A program made the translations under genes and the position numbers. From Akkermansia muciniphila (GTDB lineage Bacteria > Verrucomicrobiota > Verrucomicrobiia > Limisphaerales > UBA9464), in contig CAMCFL010000025.1 in the NCBI GenBank assembly GCA_945873715.1, forward strand, positions 1-13,251: DNA of 13,251 bases, in the 5' to 3' direction. The first letter of the stretch is position 1, and every line of letters starts with the position of its first letter. Shown here one piece after another: positions 1 through 5,569 of this stretch. The notes under the pieces were generated by a model. That model worked only from the letters and a program-made list of their open reading frames with translations, made no database searches and was not told the origin of the DNA.

Positions 1-557
1 TGTCGGACATCTGGGCGGCCATCCAGTCCGACCTGCTCCCCGGATTGCTGGGCGAGCGTCGCAAGATCTTCTTCGACCTGGCTGATCCCGAGAAGCGCAC
101 CCCATCCGACATCCAACGGGCACTGGAACTGATCGTCCGGTTCCAGTCCCGTTTCGACGTCCTGCTTGGTCTCAACGAGAAGGAAGCGTACGAGATCGCC
201 CGGGTGCTGGGGCTTGATCCCTCGCCCCAGGATTGGCAGGGCCTGGCCCAACTGGCCCTGGAGATCCAGAAGCGCGTTCCGGTGGAGACGCTGGTCGTCC
301 ATCCGGTCGCCTACGCCCTGACGGCCTGCAACGGTGCCGTCGATGTGGTGGAAGGTTCCGTGTGCGCCAAGCCAACCATCACCACCGGCGCGGGTGACCA
401 CTTCAACAGCGGCTTCTGCCTGGGCCGATTGCTGGGGTTGTCCAATGCCGAATCGATCCTCTGCGGCGTGGCCACCAGCGGACATTATGTCCGCAGTGCC
501 GAGAGCCCCCGCGTCGCCGATCTCGCCCAATTCATGCGCCACTGGCCGACCGAGTAA
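1..557 (+). CDS. PfkB/ribokinase-family carbohydrate kinase, 3' part only
   Basis: This is the C-terminal part of an ATP-dependent sugar kinase of the ribokinase/PfkB fold. The frame is open to the left window edge (first full codon at base 3), leaving 184 residues, so roughly the first 40% of a normal 300-340 residue protein lies outside. The family signature is clear at fragment residues 127-138: TTGAGDHFNSGF, where GAGD forms the anion hole and its Asp is the catalytic base. LGLNEKEA upstream matches the usual 'N-x-x-E' region that places Mg-ATP. The substrate cannot be told from this half. The TAA at 555-557 is followed after 13 nt by the deformylase ATG, so the two are probably co-transcribed. 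Family assignment is secure; specificity is unknown. Confidence 0.88.
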   Translation, partial: SDIWAAIQSDLLPGLLGERRKIFFDLADPEKRTPSDIQRALELIVRFQSRFDVLLGLNEKEAYEIARVLGLDPSPQDWQGLAQLALEIQKRVPVETLVVHPVAYALTACNGAVDVVEGSVCAKPTITTGAGDHFNSGFCLGRLLGLSNAESILCGVATSGHYVRSAESPRVADLAQFMRHWPTE

Positions 558-570
558 GCCTCTTCCTCCC

Positions 571-1140
571 ATGGTCCTTCCCGTCGTCAAGTACGGTCAT
601 CCCGCCCTCCGACAAAAGGGCGCCCGCATCCCATCGGTCACCCCCGAGGTCCGGCAACTGGTCACGGACATGTTCGAGACCATGCGCCACGCGCAGGGCG
701 TAGGGCTCGCTGCCCAACAGGTCGCCCATGCCCTCCAACTGGCGGTCATCGATGTGCGCGGGGTCACCGACCGCCCGTCACTGCTCTGGATCGACGGACA
801 CCCGGCGAGCGTCGATGCCTTCATGCCGCTGGTCCTGATCAATCCGGTGGTGACTCCGGCGGGCACCCGGGTCCGCGGACCGGAAGGCTGCCTGAGTTTC
901 CCGGAGATCTACGGCGACATCGAACGTCACGGGGACGTCGAGGTCTCGGCCTGGAACGAACGCGGGGAGGAATACCGATTCAAGGCCGGCGGCCTGCTCG
1001 CCCGAGCCGTCCAGCATGAGGTCGATCACCTCAATGGCATCCTGTTCATCGACCGCATGGACAGTGCCACCCGCGCCGACGTCAAACCCGACGTCGACAC
1101 CCTGCTGGCGGAGACGAAGGCCAGCCTGGGAAGGCGGTAA
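571..1140 (+). CDS. def: Peptide deformylase
   Basis: This cytoplasmic metallo-hydrolase removes the N-formyl group from the initiator methionine of nascent proteins. All three family motifs are visible in the 189-residue product: GVGLAAQQ at 43-50 (motif 1), EGCLS at 105-109 with the metal ligand Cys107 (motif 2), and HEVDH at 149-153 with metal ligands His149 and His153 and catalytic Glu150 (motif 3). Length is normal for the family. The ATG at 571 is chosen because it places the usual 'VVKYGHPALR' opening at the N-terminus; the open frame continues upstream but overlaps the kinase gene. No convincing Shine-Dalgarno is seen. It is probably translated from a transcript shared with the kinase. 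A loop insertion at about 65-85 (around LLWIDGHPASVD) is longer than in the E. coli enzyme. No methionyl-tRNA formyltransferase gene is adjacent. Confidence 0.95.
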   Translation: MVLPVVKYGHPALRQKGARIPSVTPEVRQLVTDMFETMRHAQGVGLAAQQVAHALQLAVIDVRGVTDRPSLLWIDGHPASVDAFMPLVLINPVVTPAGTRVRGPEGCLSFPEIYGDIERHGDVEVSAWNERGEEYRFKAGGLLARAVQHEVDHLNGILFIDRMDSATRADVKPDVDTLLAETKASLGRR

Positions 1141-1156
1141 CCGCCCAGGAACGGGG

Positions 1157-1177
1157 GTACCGGCGGCTCGCCGGTAC
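1157..1177 (+). terminator. Perfect 9-bp hairpin after the deformylase gene
   Basis: GTACCGGCG (1157-1165) and CGCCGGTAC (1169-1177) are exact reverse complements around a 3-nt loop, 16 nt after the def stop codon. The position and strong GC stem suggest transcript 3'-end formation or stabilisation. There is no T-run after it, so intrinsic termination is uncertain. Confidence 0.4.
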
Positions 1178-1226
1178 TGGATTGGAGCGAGGGGCGGATT
1201 CACCTTAAGAACCGCAGTTGTTTATC

Positions 1227-1358
1227 CGCAGATGGCGCAGATGGCGCAGATGAAGAGGCACTTGGAGGCGTCGAAACCGGATTGGCAGGCTCACCCTGCG
1301 GGTGACGACGATTCGGCACGAAATGGCCTTGTGATCTGCGCCATCTGCGCCATCTGCG
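1227..1358. repeat. Inverted pair of 9-nt-period arrays (CGCAGATGG family)
   Basis: The left arm at 1227-1253 is three 9-nt units: CGCAGATGG, CGCAGATGG, CGCAGATGA. The right arm at 1332-1358 is TGATCTGCG, CCATCTGCG, CCATCTGCG. The arms are reverse complements at 26 of 27 positions, with 78 nt between them. A transcript could form a long hairpin, and because of the internal period it could pair in several registers. The spacer shows no gene. Confidence 0.85.
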
Positions 1359-1377
1359 AATAGCACTTCGGTTTCCA

Positions 1378-1474
1378 GGTTCACTGCTGAGAACGCCGGG
1401 ACCGCAGAGTTGCGCAGAGCCGGATGGATTGCCCCGTGCAGCCTCTGCGTTCTCCGCGTCTCCGCGGTGAATCC
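1378..1474. repeat. Imperfect inverted pair, CGCAGAG / CTCTGCG family
   Basis: The left arm (1378-1409) and the reverse complement of the right arm (1443-1474) align at about 25 of 32 positions with one-base gaps. Each arm carries reiterated cores: CGCAGAG at 1403 and 1413, and CTCTGCG/CTCCGCG/CTCCGCG at 1443, 1452 and 1460, spaced 8-10 nt. It begins 20 nt after the preceding inverted pair and has the same design with a different core sequence. Confidence 0.65.
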
Positions 1475-1580
1475 CCTCGGAATCCGCGAACGGAATGGAC
1501 CGCGGATGGGACGGACCGACCGTCCGGGGCAAGTACGGGTGGGCCGCCCATTCCCCCGTTCGCTTCCTGCAAGGAGACGG

Positions 1581-2042
1581 CTAGCCCTCCGGCCCCAGGT
1601 TTTCCCGGCAGCGGAGGAAATCCGAGATCAGGCGGATGTGGAGCAGATCCTTGTCGCGGCCGATCGCCTGTTTGCTGGCCTGGATGCGAGCGAGATCCAG
1701 CACTGGCCCCTCCCACCCCCGCAATCGCATTCGATGGGTGTGCTGGAGCTCGGACTCAAACGAACGCAACCCCGTGACCTGATAGACGAAATTGACCGGA
1801 GTTCCGTCCTCGAGATACACGACGGTATTGGCCGCGATCACCGCTCCCGTGGTCCGCGCAACGTTGAGCACCCGCATGTACTGGCGGGGGGGGAGATCAA
1901 CCCAGACATCGACGTCGATCGTTGCCCCCATGACCCCCTGGGCGATCGCCGCCGACATGCCGATCATCATGCACCGGATACCGTCGGCTTCGAGGGCTTC
2001 CAATAACCGTTGGAACGCATCTGGCGGGCCCACAACGCCCAC
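1581..2042 (-). CDS. Minimal nucleotidyltransferase-like protein
   Basis: The predicted product has about 153 residues if translation begins at the GTG at 2042 (a second GTG is at 2033). It resembles minimal nucleotidyltransferase-fold proteins (MNT/AbiEii/DUF6036-like). A helix FQRLLEALEADGIRC (10-24) leads into IGMSAAIAQG, followed by TIDVDVWVDLP with the metal-binding D-x-D at 43/45. The C-terminal block, LARIQASKQAIGRDKDLLHI, matches the 'K-x-x-x-x-R-x-K-D' segment typical of these families. The usual GG/GS pair is G-M-S here, so activity may be altered or lost. The frame is open up to 2225, but that extension has poor codon usage and overlaps a better-coding small frame, so I excluded it. 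A role as part of a toxin-antitoxin-like pair with the upstream small protein is possible but unproven. Confidence 0.65.
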   Translation of the reverse strand: MGVVGPPDAFQRLLEALEADGIRCMMIGMSAAIAQGVMGATIDVDVWVDLPPRQYMRVLNVARTTGAVIAANTVVYLEDGTPVNFVYQVTGLRSFESELQHTHRMRLRGWEGPVLDLARIQASKQAIGRDKDLLHIRLISDFLRCRENLGPEG

Positions 2043-2185
2043 CTTTCGTCGGGACTTGCCGCCAACCCGAGGGCGTGGAGGGACTTCTCGCCGTCGTCCA
2101 TCCCGTGCAGGTCCCGCAGTCGACCCAGAATCAGGGCGGCCCTTTCCGGGAGGGGGCGAGGCTTTCTTGGGGAGCTTTTTTTCAT
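1967..2185 (-). CDS. Small basic/helical protein of unknown function, overlaps the nucleotidyltransferase gene
   Basis: I do not recognise this 72-residue product. It starts with a basic, Pro-containing stretch (MKKSSPRKPRPLPERAAL) and continues as amphipathic helix (residues 14-56) with the segment SPDERWALWARQMR. Third codon positions are almost all G or C, far more than the alternative frame over the same bases, which supports coding. A candidate promoter ends 11 nt before the ATG. Its last 76 nt overlap the start of the nucleotidyltransferase gene in another frame, consistent with translational coupling; a frameshift joining the two into one protein is the main alternative. Small helical proteins encoded just before minimal nucleotidyltransferases are common in bacteria, but no specific function is claimed. 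Confidence 0.5.
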   Translation of the reverse strand: MKKSSPRKPRPLPERAALILGRLRDLHGMDDGEKSLHALGLAASPDERWALWARQMRSNGYWKPSKPTVSGA

Positions 2186-2196
2186 CCACCTGACGA

Positions 2197-2225
2197 AGGC
2201 TAGGCTTCTGGGATGGGGCGATCAA
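2197..2225 (-). promoter_or_regulatory. Candidate sigma-70 promoter for the small protein / nucleotidyltransferase pair
   Basis: On the minus strand, TTGATC (2225-2220), a 17-nt spacer and TAGCCT (2202-2197) are followed by the ATG at 2185, giving a predicted leader of only about 4-5 nt. It matches the layout upstream of fumarase, rex and kamA. It also places the transcript start inside the longer open frame, arguing against a start at 2225. Confidence 0.4.
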
Positions 2226-2250
2226 TCTTCCGCTTCCCCCTTGCCTGGGT

Positions 2251-2357
2251 GCATTTTGAGTTGGTCATGCGTGTAGGCCGACTGCCCTCAGGCGGCGATG
2301 GGAGAACCGCCCGCTGAGGGCAGCGGGCCTACATTCGTGGCAACAGAATCAAGGTGC
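2251..2357. repeat. GTAG-bounded REP doublet, copy 1 (core 2273-2332)
   Basis: The core runs from GTAG (2273) to CTAC (2332) and consists of two facing hairpins. The first is CCGACTG/CAGGCGG with loop CCCT (one A-G mismatch). The second is CCCGCTG/CAGCGGG with loop AGGG. The two loops are reverse complements and the whole core also folds as one long stem. Outer arms (2251-2272 and 2333-2357) are homologous to those of copy 2. It lies just downstream of the antiporter stop codon and just upstream of the minus-strand promoter at 2225. Confidence 0.85.
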
Positions 2358-2370
2358 GCCCCGCGCCTCC

Positions 2371-3654
2371 TCACCGCGGCCCCGGCAGGAACCAGAAGGC
2401 GACGATGGCCACCGCAGTGGGCCAGAGGGCGCCGAGGAACAGACGGAGCGGGCTGATGCCTTCGCCTTCGAAGACCTTTGAATCGCTGAGGATTCCCGCG
2501 CCGGCCGGGTTGGGAGCGTTGGCGATGACGGTGAGGCCACCCCCGGTGACCGCACCCGCGACCAGGGCGTACTTGAGTGGCAGGCTGATGCCGTCGACCA
2601 GGGAACCAAGATAGGTGAGGGCCGCATTGTCCGTGATCGCCGTCAGCCCAACGGCTCCGAAGAACAGCGCATCGCCCCCCAGGGATTGGATGAGTGGCTT
2701 CAGCCAGTATTCCTGAAGCGAACCCAGCGTCACCAATCCCGACAGGAAGAACCCGACCAGCAAACCCTCCTTCAGCTTGAGGGAATCCTGGTATTCATGG
2801 GTCGCCTTCACCATCCCCAGGAACATCATGAAGACCCCGAAGCAGACGTCGGGGTAGTGCGCGAACAACACGACCAGACCGAGCGATGCCAGATGAAGCG
2901 CGGTCAGCCAGGCGGGGATCGGCCGCGGATCACCCGTCATCACCGGTAGCGTCGCGAGTTCCTTCCGGAACCAGAAGACCACCGCCGCCGTGCTCACGAA
3001 GCAGGCAATGATCGCCCGCCAACCGAAGTGCTGCAACATGTAGGCCATTCCCCAGTTCCACTTGGCTGCCACCATCAGGACCGGGGGTGCCGCGAAATGG
3101 GTGAGGACCCCCCCGATCGACACGTTGACGAACAGGAGTCCGAGGGTGGCGTAGGCGAGTTTGAGCGAGATGCCCGAGTTGAAATAGCGCCGCTTCAACA
3201 CCATCGCCAGGAGCGTCATCGCCGCCGGTTCGGTGATGAAACTCCCCAGCAATGGCCCGACCGACAATGCCGCGGCAAAGAACGCCATCGCCGGAGGCAG
3301 GGGCAGCACCGAGGCTGCCCGCCCGATCAAGGCTTCCGCCAGGCGCACGACGGGCCGCGTCGCCGCCACCACCATGATCACCAGCACGAACTTGGGTTCG
3401 GTGTAGTTGAGTCCCTCGATGTAGTCCACGGCCGCGTGCATCGACCCTTTCAACACCATGATCCCGCCAAACAGCGCGGCGGCCCACACGCCGAACACCA
3501 CCTCGGTCTCCGCCATGAAATGGAGGACGTTCTCCGTGATCGACCCTTCCGGGTACTGATGTGCCCAGTGGGCAAACCGCTTCACCAGAAACGTGTGCAG
3601 CACCGCGAGGGCGAACAGCACCGTCGCGAGAATCTCAACCGCGGAGGGCGACAT
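2371..3654 (-). CDS. Putative Na+/H+ antiporter (ion-transporter superfamily membrane protein)
   Basis: This 427-residue polytopic inner-membrane protein has about eleven to twelve hydrophobic segments. It resembles the 'putative Na+/H+ antiporter' family (Pfam PF07399, from memory). Conserved-looking polar motifs sit inside membrane segments: SFITEPAAMTLLAMVLKRRYF at about 138-158, ITDNAALTYLG at 340-350, and the re-entrant-like NAPNPAGAG at 379-387. Acidic residues Glu142 and Asp342 are plausible ion-binding positions (inference). The ATG at 3654 lies 7 nt after the stop codon of the MFS gene, so it is the second gene of that operon and probably coupled to it. No good Shine-Dalgarno is present. 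The role would be Na+ or pH homeostasis at the cytoplasmic membrane; the transported ion is not shown by sequence alone. Confidence 0.8.
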   Translation of the reverse strand: MSPSAVEILATVLFALAVLHTFLVKRFAHWAHQYPEGSITENVLHFMAETEVVFGVWAAALFGGIMVLKGSMHAAVDYIEGLNYTEPKFVLVIMVVAATRPVVRLAEALIGRAASVLPLPPAMAFFAAALSVGPLLGSFITEPAAMTLLAMVLKRRYFNSGISLKLAYATLGLLFVNVSIGGVLTHFAAPPVLMVAAKWNWGMAYMLQHFGWRAIIACFVSTAAVVFWFRKELATLPVMTGDPRPIPAWLTALHLASLGLVVLFAHYPDVCFGVFMMFLGMVKATHEYQDSLKLKEGLLVGFFLSGLVTLGSLQEYWLKPLIQSLGGDALFFGAVGLTAITDNAALTYLGSLVDGISLPLKYALVAGAVTGGGLTVIANAPNPAGAGILSDSKVFEGEGISPLRLFLGALWPTAVAIVAFWFLPGPR

Positions 3655-3661
3655 GACCGGG

Positions 3662-5332
3662 TCAGTGCGTGAAACCGCGTTCGGATTCCGGCAGCGGCTG
3701 GCCCTTGGTTTCCGGTGCGAACGGCAGGGCGATCAGTCCGACGACGTAGATGGCGCACATGGTGATGCCGGCAAGCCGGAGAGGTTCGGCCGTGTCCTTG
3801 TACACCACGCCGGACAACACCCCGAGGGCGGCTGGACCGGCTGCCGCGACGAAGCGTCCGACGTTGTAACAGAAGCTGGTTCCTGTGCTGCGCAGACGGG
3901 TGGGGAACAGTTCCGGGAAGTAGATGGCGTAGCCGCCAAAGAGCGAGAGCGTCGCGAAACCCATGATCGGGACGAAGATGAAGATGTCCTTGAAGTCCCG
4001 CAGGAACCAGAAGGTCGCCGCCGTGGCCAGCATGGCCGAGACCAGGCTGATCCCGAACGCCGGCTTGCGTCCGATGCGCTGCGACAACAGTCCGTAGCCG
4101 TAGATGCCGAAGAACGCCCCGAAGTTCTGGACCATCGAACTGATGCCGGTCCAGCGGGTCAACTGGGACGGAATGAGCATCGGGTCCACGCCCTTGGCCA
4201 GCATCCTGGCCTTGAGGGTTCCCTGGGAGATGACCTGCTGGAGTTCGACCGTGGAGATCCCCAGGGCCTCGGCCGTGAGCTTCTTCTCCAGCACCCCCCG
4301 GACCAGGTCGGCACTGAAGAAGGCGATGCCCCAGACCCCGATGACGCCGCTGAGTGCCAGCAGCAGTCCCGTGACGGCGCGCCCGCGGTACTGGGTGTCG
4401 CCGCCGCCGCCGTAGATGCACCAGATGCCGAAAGCGAGGGAAACGAACCCGATGCCGACCACGGTCAGTTTCAACTGGGAGAACCCGGGAACGATCATGT
4501 TCTTCGACCAGGCATCCGGGCCCAGGAATGCGAGCAGCACGCCGGTGAACAACGTCGCCCCGGCCAGGGCTGCCGGCAGCTTCCAGTTCGGGTTCCCGAA
4601 CAGCTCACCGTAATCCCCCATCTTCTTCGCCAGCGCCGGATTCTTCCGCGCTGCCAACCACGGTTCCGGCTCCTTCAAACCGCGTCGGACAAAGATGACG
4701 ATCAGGGCGGGGAGCGCGCCGGCGATGAACTTCCAGCGCCAGGGCGCCCAACCGGCCAACTGGTTCCCTTGTTCCAGCACGCTCAGGGAAATCCCGATGA
4801 AGGCCGCGGTCATGTTGCCAACCGTCGAAAGCGCCTGGAGCAGGCCCAGCGCATAGGGACGCGCCCGCTCGGGCATCACCTCCGCCACCAGCGCCACCCC
4901 GACGGCGAACTCGCCGCCCACCCCCAACCCGGTCAGGAACCGGTACAGGGCGAAATCCCAGAACTGGGTGGCGAAGGCGCTCAGGCCCGTGCACCCCGAG
5001 TAGAGGACGATGGTCAGCAGCATGGTCTTGGCCCGACCCCAGCGATCGCCCAGGACCCCGAAGATCAGGCCGCCCGTCGCCCAGCCCAGCATGAAGATCG
5101 CCGTGGCGTAACCGCCGTACTCACCGATCTCGCCAGGGGTCGCGGGCCGGCCAAAACCGACGGCAAGCAACTCCTTCATCGCCGGCGCGCGCGCCAGCAC
5201 GAACAACTGCTGGTCCATGCAGTCCAGCAACCACCCCAGGGCCGCCACCGTGAGGACGAACCATTGGTAGCGGTTCAACAATCGCCACCACTGAAACCCC
5301 GGCCCGTCCGTCGCGTGATTCGCCATGCTCAT
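3662..5332 (-). CDS. MFS transporter with an extra two-helix insertion
   Basis: This major facilitator permease of the inner membrane has 556 residues from the ATG at 5332 (GGGA lies 6 nt before; another ATG is at 5326). The open frame continues to 5410, but that N-terminal stretch is Arg-rich and its first codon lies inside a repeat element, so I excluded it. Signature motif A, GDRWGRAK, is at 95-102, and its C-half counterpart SQRIGRKP is at 417-424. ELFPTRLRSTG at 474-484 is typical of sugar/organic-acid MFS members. TM1-6 occupy about 23-215. Between the halves, hydrophobic segments at about 253-270 and 288-308 plus a Gly-rich loop precede the expected TM7 (322-342), making it about 85 residues longer than usual. 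First gene of a two-gene operon with the antiporter. Substrate unknown. Confidence 0.88.
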   Translation of the reverse strand: MSMANHATDGPGFQWWRLLNRYQWFVLTVAALGWLLDCMDQQLFVLARAPAMKELLAVGFGRPATPGEIGEYGGYATAIFMLGWATGGLIFGVLGDRWGRAKTMLLTIVLYSGCTGLSAFATQFWDFALYRFLTGLGVGGEFAVGVALVAEVMPERARPYALGLLQALSTVGNMTAAFIGISLSVLEQGNQLAGWAPWRWKFIAGALPALIVIFVRRGLKEPEPWLAARKNPALAKKMGDYGELFGNPNWKLPAALAGATLFTGVLLAFLGPDAWSKNMIVPGFSQLKLTVVGIGFVSLAFGIWCIYGGGGDTQYRGRAVTGLLLALSGVIGVWGIAFFSADLVRGVLEKKLTAEALGISTVELQQVISQGTLKARMLAKGVDPMLIPSQLTRWTGISSMVQNFGAFFGIYGYGLLSQRIGRKPAFGISLVSAMLATAATFWFLRDFKDIFIFVPIMGFATLSLFGGYAIYFPELFPTRLRSTGTSFCYNVGRFVAAAGPAALGVLSGVVYKDTAEPLRLAGITMCAIYVVGLIALPFAPETKGQPLPESERGFTH

Positions 5333-5406
5333 GGAATTCCCAGCAGCATGTCGCACCGCGCCCCGGCGACCCAAGCGAAACCTTCGGGCGAACGGTGCCA
5401 AGGGCG

Positions 5407-5512
5407 GCATCCTGAGTTTGTCATGCGTGTAGGCCGCCTGCCCTCAGGCGGCGATGTGAAAACGCCCGCTGAGGGCAGCGGGCCTACAACCGTGACGACA
5501 AACCCAGGATGC
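5407..5512. repeat. GTAG-bounded REP doublet, copy 2 (core 5429-5487), most complete copy
   Basis: The core GTAG (5429) to CTAC (5487) contains hairpin CCGCCTG/CAGGCGG with loop CCCT and hairpin CCCGCTG/CAGCGGG with loop AGGG. The outer arms are also inverted: GCATCCTGAGTTTGTC at 5407-5422 pairs with GACAAACCCAGGATGC at 5497-5512 (one mismatch), giving a 106-bp palindromic element. It occupies the interval between the divergent MFS and CotH-type genes. Confidence 0.9.
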
Positions 5513-5569
5513 GCCCGCTCCGAAGCGACGGGCTTGCCTGTTTTCCTCCACGGGTTCCTCCTCACTCCC

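Larger units (their letters stand above)
1141..1580. other. 440-bp gene-free stretch between def and the nucleotidyltransferase gene
   Basis: No frame here has coding character; the open frames read as low-complexity peptides created by short-period repeats. It holds the hairpin at 1157-1177, a 27-nt inverted pair (1227-1358), a second imperfect inverted pair (1378-1474), and a small 6-bp hairpin at 1509-1525 (GGACGG/CCGTCC). The last lies 56 nt beyond the 3' end of the leftward gene and is a weak terminator candidate. No promoter is recognised. Confidence 0.7.

Noticed and set aside
1410..2006. 198-codon plus-strand open frame
   Set aside because: Antisense to the nucleotidyltransferase-like gene and starting inside a repeat; no recognisable domain.
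5333..5410. N-terminal extension of the MFS protein to 5410
   Set aside because: The extension is Arg/Pro-rich, its first codon lies within the palindromic element, and the usual N-terminus fits the ATG at 5332.
3593..5569. Very long plus-strand frame running into the CotH-type gene
   Set aside because: It is antisense to the MFS and antiporter genes, reads as Gln/Arg/His-rich nonsense, and only becomes protein-like from 5570, where the signal peptide starts.
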